Assembly: GCA_900473795.1 (NCBI GenBank)
Contig: UCMT01000026.1
Location: 124,001 to 188,000, forward strand
Length of the DNA: 64,000 nt
Direction: 5' to 3'
Source of the DNA: Hyphomicrobiales bacterium
GTDB lineage: Bacteria; Pseudomonadota; Alphaproteobacteria; Rhizobiales; Rhizobiaceae
The notes under the pieces are model-generated. The model had not been told where the DNA came from and made no database searches. It worked only from the letters and a program-made list of their open reading frames with translations. Each line of letters begins with the position of its first letter. Positions within the stretch are counted from its first letter, which is position 1. Positions 55,132-63,428 of this stretch are shown piece after piece. Both the position numbers and the translations under genes were made by a program.

Positions 55132-55809
55132 TCAGACGGTGCCGATCACCATGAAGCGGGTGTATTTCTTCATCGCCAGCGCGCCGGCAAAGGCAACGTG
55201 GCGGAGTGCCGTCTGCTCCTGGAAGGCCTCAAGCGTCGGCACGCAGTTGATGTGCGTGGGCTCGCTGAAATAATCGTTGGATTGCAACAGGACCTGCGTA
55301 CCCCGCGGCAGCAAAGACAGCCATGCCGGAAGATCGGCGATGTGTTCGCAACTGGTGTTGATCACCAGATCTGCCCCAAAAGTCTCGTAATCGAGCCCGT
55401 ACATATCCTGCGTGACTGCACGAAAACGCTCGCCCGCCTTGGCATTCAGCGTCTCGGCCACTTCGGCAACTTCTGGATCGATATCGACGCTCTCGATCAC
55501 CCCGATCTTGAAGCGGCTGTCGTCAAAAAACATCGCCGACAGCACGCCGTACCAGCCGCCGAGAACGACGATGTGGTTAAATTTTCCGCCGAGGCTTTCA
55601 AACAGGCTGTCGCGCGCCCATATCTTGCATCCAACCTGCTTGTGGTTGAAGGCCGTACCCAAGTCCGCGTCCGGATATTTGGCCACGACTTTCGCAAGAC
55701 CTTCGACCAGAGAGCTTCCCGTATAGGCGGCCAGACCGCGGATAATATCGAAGGCACTTTCGTGCCAATCTGTTGTGTTTGCTTCGTTTGTTCGGGTGGT
55801 TTTCATCAT
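55132..55809 (-). CDS. SAM-dependent methyltransferase-like protein
   Basis: This 225-residue protein has a Rossmann core with FNHIVVLGGWYGVLSAMFFDD (motif I region, degenerate), IGVIESVDIDPEVAEVAE (motif II, acidic residues) and ADLVINTSCEHIADLPAWLSLLPRG. The methyltransferase fold is likely, and a sugar or glycan substrate is possible. It is transcribed opposite to the surrounding glycosyltransferases. Its start region is divergent from the next gene by 38 bases. Two adjacent start ATGs (MMKTT) have no strong ribosome-binding site. Confidence 0.75.
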   Translation of the reverse strand: MMKTTRTNEANTTDWHESAFDIIRGLAAYTGSSLVEGLAKVVAKYPDADLGTAFNHKQVGCKIWARDSLFESLGGKFNHIVVLGGWYGVLSAMFFDDSRFKIGVIESVDIDPEVAEVAETLNAKAGERFRAVTQDMYGLDYETFGADLVINTSCEHIADLPAWLSLLPRGTQVLLQSNDYFSEPTHINCVPTLEAFQEQTALRHVAFAGALAMKKYTRFMVIGTV

Positions 55810-55847
55810 GCGCGTGTTGTAGTCTGTGCTTTTCTGGAGTGCAAGGA

Positions 55848-56447
55848 ATGCAAGTCAACCTGAAGGATGCCGCTTCCGTTTCCGAAGCTCCCGGGGCGGG
55901 AAAGGACATACCGCATCTGGCAGGAATTGGTGCAACCATGCGGCAAGTCTTTGCCGCCCATTTCATGCGCGATTGCCCGCACGTCCTGGAAATCGGTGGC
56001 CACATCCGGCCCATCACGCCTTACCTCACCCATCATCCGCTCTCTGTGACCTCGATCGATCCCAAGACGGAGCCTTACGAGACGCATGAACGGAACGGCA
56101 AACAGTGCCACGTGCGGCATATTCAAGCCAAGTTCCAGCAAATCGACTACCACTACCAACCCGGCAGTTATGGCCTGGTCCTTCTCGGTTACTCGCTGAA
56201 GCCGTTTGGTCACAAGGACCCGCTGGGTGCTCTGCTGTTTTCGCTGATCGACAATGCCAGGATCGTCGTCATCGAATATGCGCCCGAACTCGAACGCGCT
56301 GCATCGCAGGTGCCGCACATCGTCAGCCGCCCAACCGTCACGATCAGGGGGCAGTTCGACCTTCGTCTCCGCGACCCGGAGATCGCCGGCACGCCCTATG
56401 CCGCCCGGCGTTTCTACGTCCTCGACACCCGCTATTCGGTTAGTTGA
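55848..56447 (+). CDS. Methyltransferase-like protein with a degenerate SAM site
   Basis: This 199-residue protein shows a Rossmann pattern: HVLEIGGHIRPITPYLTHH, VTSIDPKTEPYETHERNG, YGLVLLGYSLKPFGHKDPLG and ARIVVIEYAPE. The motif I region GGHIRP lacks the usual glycine pattern, so SAM binding is doubtful. The start ATG 55848 was selected because GGAG lies 8 bases upstream; the frame is open upstream to 55773. It ends 8 bases before the pseudo-ABC gene and may be translated with it. I do not recognise a specific family. Confidence 0.7.
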   Translation: MQVNLKDAASVSEAPGAGKDIPHLAGIGATMRQVFAAHFMRDCPHVLEIGGHIRPITPYLTHHPLSVTSIDPKTEPYETHERNGKQCHVRHIQAKFQQIDYHYQPGSYGLVLLGYSLKPFGHKDPLGALLFSLIDNARIVVIEYAPELERAASQVPHIVSRPTVTIRGQFDLRLRDPEIAGTPYAARRFYVLDTRYSVS

Positions 56448-56455
56448 ACCCGCCC

Positions 56456-59173
56456 ATGGAAAAACGTCTCGCCCGATATATCTGGACCCATACGCGCGGT
56501 CAGCAGCTCTGGATTCTGCTGGTCGTCGCGATCTCGATGGTTCCCTATTTCCTGTCATTCGACCTGCCCAAGCAGATCGTCAACGGACCCATCCAGGGCC
56601 AGGGCTTCGATCAGCCGGGCGCCACCCAGACCTTCATGAACATCAGCTTCGACCTGCCCTGGCTCGGGCCGGTCACGCTGTTTGACGGCATCGATCTGAC
56701 GCGCATGCAGATGCTGTTCGCGCTTAGCCTCGTGTTCCTCGTGCTCGTGATCGTCAACGGACTCTTCAAATTCTACATCAACACCTATAAGGGGCGCCTC
56801 GGCGAGCGGCTGCTGCGCCGAATTCGCTTCGAACTCGTCGACCGCATCCTGCGTTTTCCGCCCAGCCAGTTCAAACGCATGAAGGGGGCGGAAGTCGCCA
56901 GCATGGTAAAGGACGAGGTCGAACCGCTCGGCGGCTTCACCGGCGACGCCTTCGTGCAGCCGGCGCTGCTCGGTGGACAAGCGCTGACGGCGTTGTTCTT
57001 CATCTTCATGCAGAATGCCTGGCTCGGGCTGATTGCCGCTGTCATGGTCGGCGTCCAGGCGCTGATCATTCCGCGCATGCGCCGGCGTCTGCTGGTGCTC
57101 GGCCGCGAACGCCAGATCACCGCACGCGAGCTTGCCGGCCGCGTCAGCGAAATCGTCGACGGCATCGGCACGATCCACGCCTATGATACCTCAAACTACG
57201 AGCGCGCCGACATCGCCTCTCGCCTCGGCCGCATCTTCAAGATCCGCTATGACCTCTACCAGTGGAAATTCCTGGTCAAGTTCATCAACAATTTCCTCGC
57301 CCAGCTGACACCCTTCCTGTTCTACTGCATCGGCGGCTACCTGGCGCTGCAAGGCCGCCTCGACATCGGCCAGCTGATCGCCGTGATCAGCGCCTACAAG
57401 GACCTGCCCGGTCCGCTGAAGGACCTGATCGACTGGGATCAGACGCGTCAGGACGTGCAGGTGAAATACGTTCAGGTCGTCGAGCAGTTCAGCGTCGACC
57501 GGACGATCGAGCCGTCCATTCAGGCAGTCGCCATCCAGGACCCCGGTTCGATGAAACACCCGCTGGCCGCGGTCAACCTGTCGCTCGCCGACGATAGCGG
57601 CGCCAAGCTCCTGGAGCGCGTTTCCGTGCAGATCCACCCCGGCGAAACGGTCGCGATCGTCGGCGGTGCGGCCGGTGGCGGCGACATGCTGGCCGAAGCC
57701 TTTGCCCGCCTCACCTGGCCCGAGAGCGGCAAGATCACTGCCGGCGGCGACGATCTGCTGGAACTGCCGGAATCCATCACCGGACGCGGCATTTCCTATG
57801 TCTCGGCCGACACCTACTTCTTCTACGGCACCCTGCGCGACAACCTGCTCTACGGCCTCAAGCACGCACCGTTGAAAGATGCCGCCTATGAGGGGAGCGG
57901 GGCCGCCCATCGCAAATGGGAGATCAACGAAGCAAAGATGGCCGGAAACCCGGACCATGACGTCAACGGCGACTGGATCGACTATCAGGCCGCCAATGCG
58001 ACGGACCGGGCCGATCTCTTCGCGCCGGTCCTGTCGGTCCTCGACACCGTGCAGCTGTCGAAAGACATTCTCGATCTTGCACTTCGCAGCACCGTGTCTC
58101 CGGACGATCATCCCGGCCTTGCCGAAGGCATCGTCGAGATGCGGCATGCCCTTCGCGACGAGCTTGAGGAAGCCGGCTTGAGCAGCCTCGTCGTCTCGTT
58201 CGAGCCGGGCGCCTACAACACCGAGGCGACCGTCGGCGAAAACCTGTTGTTCGGCACCGCGACCGGTCCCGCATTCGTCGGCAAGGCGATCGGCAGGAAT
58301 GCCTATTTCCGCTCGGTGGTCGGCCGCACCGGCCTCGACCGCATCATGTTCGACATGGGCTACAGCATCGCGGAAAACGCGGTGGAACTGTTTGCCGACC
58401 TGCCGCCGGATCACCCGTTCTTCCAGCAGCTCACCTTCATGACGGCGGACGACATTCCGGAATATCAGCTGCTGCTGCAGAAACTCAAAGGCAAGGGCTT
58501 CGACGCTGCCTCCGAGGATGAAAAAGGCGCCATCATCCGCCTGAGCTTCCGCTATATCGAGCCGCGGCACCGTTTCGGTCTGCTCACCGACGAACTGATG
58601 GCGAAGATCGTCGATGTCCGCCGCCAGTTCCATGACGGCCTGCCGGAGAATATGCGCGGCGATATCGAACGTTACGACCCGGAACATTACCAGGCATCTG
58701 CAAGCCTGATGGACAACATCCTGTTCGGCCGCATCAGTCACAAGCATTCGGACGGTTCGAAGCGCATCCGCTCGATCGTCAGTTCACTGCTGAATTCGCT
58801 GGGCCTGTTGGAGCAGGTGATCGATATCGGCCTGGACTTCAATCTCGGTGCCGGCGGCAAGCGCTTGACCGCGGTACAGCGGCAGAAGCTCAATCTGGCG
58901 CGTGCACTGGTGCGCCGTTCAGATTATTATATCCTTAACCGTCCGCTACCCGGTCTCGACCACCGCCTGCAGGATGAAATCGTCCGTGACGTGCTGAAGC
59001 TCGTGCGCCGGGATGGACGTGATCCGGCGGTCGTCTGGGTCCTTTCGAATACCGCTCTGTCGAGCCTTTTCGACCGTGTCCTGGTCTTCGACCGAGGCAT
59101 GCTGGTGGAAGACGGAACACATGCGGCACTTGTTGAGAATAACGGTATCTTTAAGGAACTTGTGTCATCATAA
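56456..59173 (+). CDS. Pseudo-ABC exporter: ABC-type membrane domain with a catalytically degenerate, inserted nucleotide-binding domain
   Basis: This 905-residue protein has an ABC-exporter membrane domain (about residues 13-330; helices near 17-36, 82-104, 170-205 and 280-300) followed by an NBD-like region. Every ATPase motif is altered: Walker A reads GGAAGGGDM (403-411, Lys to Gly), the Q-loop Gln is Ala451, LSGGQ is LTAVQ (804-808), Walker B DE is Asn828-Arg829, and the switch His is Asn865. About 325 residues (about 470-795) are inserted between the Q-loop and signature regions. The exporter motif NLLYG/NLLFG/NILFG occurs three times (near 463, 596 and 753). It should not hydrolyse ATP on its own. 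It follows glycosyltransferases and is followed by a cyclic-nucleotide-binding protein. A TTG at 56444 is an alternative start. Confidence 0.85.
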   Translation: MEKRLARYIWTHTRGQQLWILLVVAISMVPYFLSFDLPKQIVNGPIQGQGFDQPGATQTFMNISFDLPWLGPVTLFDGIDLTRMQMLFALSLVFLVLVIVNGLFKFYINTYKGRLGERLLRRIRFELVDRILRFPPSQFKRMKGAEVASMVKDEVEPLGGFTGDAFVQPALLGGQALTALFFIFMQNAWLGLIAAVMVGVQALIIPRMRRRLLVLGRERQITARELAGRVSEIVDGIGTIHAYDTSNYERADIASRLGRIFKIRYDLYQWKFLVKFINNFLAQLTPFLFYCIGGYLALQGRLDIGQLIAVISAYKDLPGPLKDLIDWDQTRQDVQVKYVQVVEQFSVDRTIEPSIQAVAIQDPGSMKHPLAAVNLSLADDSGAKLLERVSVQIHPGETVAIVGGAAGGGDMLAEAFARLTWPESGKITAGGDDLLELPESITGRGISYVSADTYFFYGTLRDNLLYGLKHAPLKDAAYEGSGAAHRKWEINEAKMAGNPDHDVNGDWIDYQAANATDRADLFAPVLSVLDTVQLSKDILDLALRSTVSPDDHPGLAEGIVEMRHALRDELEEAGLSSLVVSFEPGAYNTEATVGENLLFGTATGPAFVGKAIGRNAYFRSVVGRTGLDRIMFDMGYSIAENAVELFADLPPDHPFFQQLTFMTADDIPEYQLLLQKLKGKGFDAASEDEKGAIIRLSFRYIEPRHRFGLLTDELMAKIVDVRRQFHDGLPENMRGDIERYDPEHYQASASLMDNILFGRISHKHSDGSKRIRSIVSSLLNSLGLLEQVIDIGLDFNLGAGGKRLTAVQRQKLNLARALVRRSDYYILNRPLPGLDHRLQDEIVRDVLKLVRRDGRDPAVVWVLSNTALSSLFDRVLVFDRGMLVEDGTHAALVENNGIFKELVSS

Positions 59174-59281
59174 TATCAAAGGCAAAGTTCATGCGTGCGG
59201 CAGGGGCGCAGGCAGGGGCATCCTTCCAGACGGCGGCGCCGGTGAGCATCATCGGCAGACCCGGAGGGAGGAAAATGGGGA

Positions 59282-59755
59282 ATGGGCACGGAAATGCTTC
59301 TGAAGGATGAAGTTCAAATGCTGCGGCGCGTGCCGCTCTTTTCCAATGTCGAGCCGGGAAAGCTGAAGCTTCTCGCCTTCACATCGGACCGTGTCAGCTA
59401 CGATGCCGGCGAGGCCATCTTCCACCAGGGCGACACCGGCGATGCGGCCTATGTCGTGCTCGCGGGCAAGGCGGATATCCTGGTCGACTCTTCGACTGGC
59501 CCGATCAAGATCGCCGAGGTCGAAACCAATTCCATTGTCGGCGAGATTGCCATCCTCTGTGACGTCTCGCGAACCGCCACGGTGCAGACGACAACAGCGG
59601 TGGAAGCCCTGCGCATTCGCAAGGAACACTTCCTCAAGCTCCTGACCGATTTCCCCGAAATCACCATCGAGATCATGCGCGTGCTGGCGGACCGTTTGAG
59701 CCACACGACCAGCGAATTGTCCGAGGCGAGAAGCCGCGCGCGCAAGGCCGAGTAA
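59282..59755 (+). CDS. Stand-alone cyclic-nucleotide-binding-domain protein
   Basis: This 157-residue protein is a single CAP/CNB domain: LFSNVEPGKLKLLAFTSDRV, then FHQGDTGDAAYVVLAGKADILV, and the phosphate-binding cassette with Gly87-Glu88 and Arg97-Thr98-Ala99 (VGEIAILCDVSRTATV). The Glu and Arg needed to bind cAMP or cGMP are present. No helix-turn-helix follows, so it is not a usual Crp regulator and could act by protein contact. It lies 108 bases after the pseudo-ABC gene on the same strand, with GGGAGG 10 bases from the ATG. The C-terminus is a short basic helix. Confidence 0.87.
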   Translation: MGTEMLLKDEVQMLRRVPLFSNVEPGKLKLLAFTSDRVSYDAGEAIFHQGDTGDAAYVVLAGKADILVDSSTGPIKIAEVETNSIVGEIAILCDVSRTATVQTTTAVEALRIRKEHFLKLLTDFPEITIEIMRVLADRLSHTTSELSEARSRARKAE

Positions 59756-59785
59756 GCCTCGGCTGTCGCTTCAGGGGGCTGAGCT

Positions 59786-61594
59786 TCAGTTGCTCCCGAG
59801 CCTCTCCAGTGGCGCATTCGCCATCGGATCTCTCAAGGTGATGGCTCCGCTTGTCCGGTCGATACGGAAATTGCCTGACGGCAGACCGGAGATGGATTTC
59901 TCGAACATCCTGAAGATGAGGGCAAAGCGCGCCTGCGCCGCATTCGCGTCGTTCCAATCACCGTCGGCATAAAGGCGGCCAACCGCCTGATAAAGCACCA
60001 TCCGCCCGTCGGCGACCCAGTCGAGAGCGAGATCGCTGCCCATGCGCAGCCGATACCAGTCGGCGAGGAAATCCATTGCGGAAATGTCGCGCAGCAGCTC
60101 AGGTCTGGCGCCGGCGCCTTTCAACCGCGCCGCGAGGCGGCCTTGCAGCACCCTGTCGGCGCGGGCAGCCGCAGTTGTGCCAATCGCGTCATCCGTCGCC
60201 ACCGGCTTGTCCATCAGAGCCAGCGCTGCCAGATCGGCAAGATCGAGGACGCGGATAAGCGCTGCCATATCCTGCGGCCATTCGCGCTTGAGGAAACGCC
60301 GCCCGACCAGATGGCCGAGATGCTCGAACAGGAATCCGCCATAGTCGCCGACGTCGAGCATGCCGCCCGCATCCAGTCCGGAGGGCACGATCTCCCGGTC
60401 GTAGGTCTGCCGCAATTGCGGGTTCAATGGCATGTCCTCGATCCCGACGGTCTCGATGTCGAGATAGCGCTCGCCGATGGTGATCACCTTATACGCACCG
60501 GGAAAGGCAACGAGCGCCGGCACCGCGACATTGACCAGAAAGCGATCGTCGCTGCGATATTGCGCCGTGTCGTTGACATGCAGATGCCCGCTGAAATGCA
60601 CATCTATGCCGGCCGCGATCAGGGCTTCGGCAACAGCCGCAACCGGAATGCGCTCCGACATGCCCGTCCGGCCAAGTAAGGAAACCTCTTCGTCCGCTGT
60701 TCCGTCGAGAGGATCGAGCACGGGATAGTGGGAGAAAGCCAGAAGGCTTTTGCCCGACCGGCGCGCGCGCGCCGAGACGTCTTTCATCCAGTCAAGGACA
60801 AACTGCTTATGCGTCAGCATGGCGTTCCAGCCGGCGCTGGTGCTGTCGGCCAGATCACCCGCCTCACCCGGCACGGCGCCATCGACCGGGACGAAGACAT
60901 TGGCATCGATCATCAACAGCCAGACGCCGGGAAAGGGCTCGATGAGATAGGACGCGTCCATCAGCGAGCGCGTTGTTTTCCCATCGGGCGAATGCACCTC
61001 GTAGAGGCGGGCCGCAGGATCACCGTCCCTGCCGAACGGCGTTTCCCAATGGAGGTCGCCGGGCCGGGGAAAAAAACCGAAATCCGCCACGGCGTCGAGA
61101 CCGTCCGGATAGCCCTGGCAATACATGCGATCGCTGGCGACGATCGACCGGGCGCCCCGGTCGCGCACATGCGGATCGCTGCTGACAACGCTGTAGCTGC
61201 CATCCTCGTTCATGAACCGTTTGGCGCGGTGCCGGCCAGACGCGCCGAAGATGTCGTGATTGCCGACGGTGGCGTAGAAGCGCATGCCGTAACGCGCCTC
61301 ATAGCCATCAAGCACCTTTTTGACGCCTTGGACGGTTTCCACCTGCCCGTCGTCGGAATAGTCACCGAGCAACACCACGTGGCGAATGCCGCTTGCTGCG
61401 ATCCCGTCGAGCGCGTGGTGAAGGGCAAAGTAGCTCTCGTTGAAGACGCGTGTCGACCGCGCGGTATCGGCGAGCAGCCTGAATGTCAGCCGCCAGTCGC
61501 CCTGCATGATTCCGGGAAAACCAAAATCGGCATAAGGATCATGAAAATGCGCATCGGCAATGACGGCGATGCGCGGATGCTGGGAGGGCGGCAT
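59786..61594 (-). CDS. Calcineurin-like metallophosphoesterase
   Basis: This 602-residue protein has the complete dimetal set: Asp14 and His16 (ADAHFHD), Asp78 and Asp81 (GDYSDDG), Asn112 and His113 (GNHD), His289 (SHYPV), and His337 and His339 (GHLH). The order and the GHLH are typical of the class III phosphodiesterase/calcineurin superfamily. The C-terminal 230 residues, after about 370, are helical and unclassified. Hydrolysis of a cyclic nucleotide or a phosphoester of the glycan pathway is possible; the context of a cyclase and a CNB protein favours the former. It is convergent with the CNB gene. Confidence 0.88.
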   Translation of the reverse strand: MPPSQHPRIAVIADAHFHDPYADFGFPGIMQGDWRLTFRLLADTARSTRVFNESYFALHHALDGIAASGIRHVVLLGDYSDDGQVETVQGVKKVLDGYEARYGMRFYATVGNHDIFGASGRHRAKRFMNEDGSYSVVSSDPHVRDRGARSIVASDRMYCQGYPDGLDAVADFGFFPRPGDLHWETPFGRDGDPAARLYEVHSPDGKTTRSLMDASYLIEPFPGVWLLMIDANVFVPVDGAVPGEAGDLADSTSAGWNAMLTHKQFVLDWMKDVSARARRSGKSLLAFSHYPVLDPLDGTADEEVSLLGRTGMSERIPVAAVAEALIAAGIDVHFSGHLHVNDTAQYRSDDRFLVNVAVPALVAFPGAYKVITIGERYLDIETVGIEDMPLNPQLRQTYDREIVPSGLDAGGMLDVGDYGGFLFEHLGHLVGRRFLKREWPQDMAALIRVLDLADLAALALMDKPVATDDAIGTTAAARADRVLQGRLAARLKGAGARPELLRDISAMDFLADWYRLRMGSDLALDWVADGRMVLYQAVGRLYADGDWNDANAAQARFALIFRMFEKSISGLPSGNFRIDRTSGAITLRDPMANAPLERLGSN

Positions 61595-61822
61595 ACTGTC
61601 AATGTTCCGTCAGCGCGTTCAAACGGGATTCGTTTGCTTTCGTATCTGCCACATATGGAAAGAAAAAGCGAATTGGTGTCTCGCTTAACCCGGGCAGTTT
61701 GGCTAACATGATTGAAATTAGGCTTATTTAATCAAGCCTGCCATGAAAAGACGACCGTAAGAACTAAGTGGAACAGGTGCAGACGGACAGCTGATACAGC
61801 CTGCCGTGACTGAGGCGAGAGA

Positions 61823-62653
61823 GTGAACGAAAACGTGTTTCGGGTGAGGTTATGGGGAGTGCGCGGCAGTCTCCCGGTCTCGGGAGCCGAATTTCAGCAC
61901 TATGGCGGCAACACCATCTGCATCGAAATGCAATGCGGACCGCATAGATTGCTGTTCGATGCCGGCTCCGGGCTGATGCCCGCCGGCCAGGCGCTCAAGG
62001 CCGCCGGCGTTTCCGATTTCAATCTGTTCTTCACCCACTGTCACTACGACCATATCATCGGCCTGCCCTATCTGCCGGCACTGTTCGATCCGCATGCTTC
62101 GGTGACGCTGTGGTCGGGACATCTGGCCGGGCGTATGTCCACGCGCCAGATGATCGGCGAATTCATGCGGCCGCCGTGGTTTCCCGTTGAGCCGGACATC
62201 TGCCGCGCCGCCATCAATTGCCGCGATTTCCGCTCCGGCGACGTGCTGGCTCCCTATGATGACGTGGCGATCAAGACCGGCAGTCTCAACCACCCAGGCG
62301 GCGCGATCGGCTACCGGGTGGAATGGGGAGGCCGCGCGGTGGCGCTCGTCACGGATACGGAACATCGGCCGGGAACGCTCGATCCGGCCGTGCTCGATCT
62401 CATCGATGGCGCCGATCTGTTCCTCTACGACTGCATGTATACCGACGATGAGATGCCGCGCCATGTCGGCTACGGCCATTCCTCCTGGCAGCAGGCCATC
62501 CGCCTCGCCAAGGCCGCCCGCGCCAAACGGGTGGCTTTCATCCACCACTCGCCGCTGCGCACCGACGTCGAACTCGACGCCATCCAGCGGCTCGCCGTAC
62601 AGGAATTCAAGGGCGCCTTCATGGCGCGTGACGGTCAGGCGATCGACCTCTGA
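61823..62653 (+). CDS. MBL-fold hydrolase of the class II cyclic-nucleotide phosphodiesterase/PhnP-like group
   Basis: This 276-residue protein starts at GTG 61823, after GAGGCGAGA. It opens with RLWGVRGSLPVSGAEFQHYGGNTICIEM and has the metal ligands THCHYDH (His72, His74, Asp76, His77), followed by NHPGGAIGYRVEW, LVTDTEH and IHHSPLRTD. The opening GVRGS plus GGNT layout is shared by RNase Z-like, PhnP and class II cAMP phosphodiesterase relatives. It would cleave a cyclic or phosphodiester bond. It is divergent from the calcineurin-like gene. The 228-base gap between them contains one AGGCTT/AAGCCT hairpin at about 61711-61730 and no other feature I can support. Confidence 0.85.
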   Translation: MNENVFRVRLWGVRGSLPVSGAEFQHYGGNTICIEMQCGPHRLLFDAGSGLMPAGQALKAAGVSDFNLFFTHCHYDHIIGLPYLPALFDPHASVTLWSGHLAGRMSTRQMIGEFMRPPWFPVEPDICRAAINCRDFRSGDVLAPYDDVAIKTGSLNHPGGAIGYRVEWGGRAVALVTDTEHRPGTLDPAVLDLIDGADLFLYDCMYTDDEMPRHVGYGHSSWQQAIRLAKAARAKRVAFIHHSPLRTDVELDAIQRLAVQEFKGAFMARDGQAIDL

Positions 62654-62683
62654 ACAACGCGCCGCGACCGTCGTCGGCCCGGC

Positions 62684-63427
62684 TTATTGATCTCGCAGAA
62701 TATCCGTGACCCGGCACCAGCGGCAGGCAGGGTGGCGCGCGGTGCTCCTGAAAAGCGCGTTCATGAAATCCCAGACGGCCTCGTCATGAACGAGATGATG
62801 CGTCAAAAGCCCCAGTGATCCGCCCTGATCGAACATCTGCCCGAGACGCGCAACGATCTCAGCAGCAAGCGCCATCCGGTCGCGTCCGCCGCGCGTACCG
62901 TGCCAGTCCATGACATCGACATGCGCATTCACCGCCGGCAAGGCGGACGGCTTTTCCGGGCCGTAGACCGACAGCGCCTTAAAGCCGATGCCGGCAAGCT
63001 GCGGCACGAGCCCCGCGTCGATCCGGTTCCACGGCGGCACGAGGATGGGGACGAAACGGTTCGGATGCAGCCTCGCCAGATGGCGGAGGCCTTGCTGCAA
63101 CTCGTCGAGCACGTCGGAAGCCGGGCGATGGCGGCCGAGCTCCTGCTTCTTTTCGCCCGCGCCCGCATGGTTCACATGCGACCAGCCGTGCACCGCAACG
63201 GTGCATGACGGCTCGCGCTCCAGTCTCTGAGCGAGCGCATTACCGGTATGGGCCGGAATGACGGCAAGCGTCAGCGGCACGGAAAATGCACTGGCGATCT
63301 CCAGCAGCCTTTCGAGCGGTGCGCTCGGCTCGACCGCATCGTCGTCCCGCAGCCAGAAGCGCGCGACCTTGCCGGCCTGCTGCCACCGGTCCAGTTCCTC
63401 GGTGATAATCCTGTCAAAATCGTCCAT
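62684..63427 (-). CDS. Polysaccharide deacetylase-like protein
   Basis: This 247-residue NodB-homology-type protein has FWLRDDDAVEPSAPLERLLEIA, with the metal-binding Asp triplet at residues 28-30, and HGWSHVNHAG with His80 and His84, matching the HxxxH ligand pair. VPPWNRIDAGLVPQLAGIGF is the typical central motif. It would remove acetyl groups from a glycan. The ATG at 63427 is 1 base from the stop of the glycosyltransferase upstream, so the genes form an operon. The longer frame to 63550 was rejected. Confidence 0.87.
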   Translation of the reverse strand: MDDFDRIITEELDRWQQAGKVARFWLRDDDAVEPSAPLERLLEIASAFSVPLTLAVIPAHTGNALAQRLEREPSCTVAVHGWSHVNHAGAGEKKQELGRHRPASDVLDELQQGLRHLARLHPNRFVPILVPPWNRIDAGLVPQLAGIGFKALSVYGPEKPSALPAVNAHVDVMDWHGTRGGRDRMALAAEIVARLGQMFDQGGSLGLLTHHLVHDEAVWDFMNALFRSTARHPACRWCRVTDILRDQ

Positions 63428-63428
63428 T

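Noticed and set aside
55132-56447. The two methyltransferase-like genes as a toxin-antitoxin pair
   Set aside because: They are divergent, both have Rossmann patterns, and neither is small or toxin-like.
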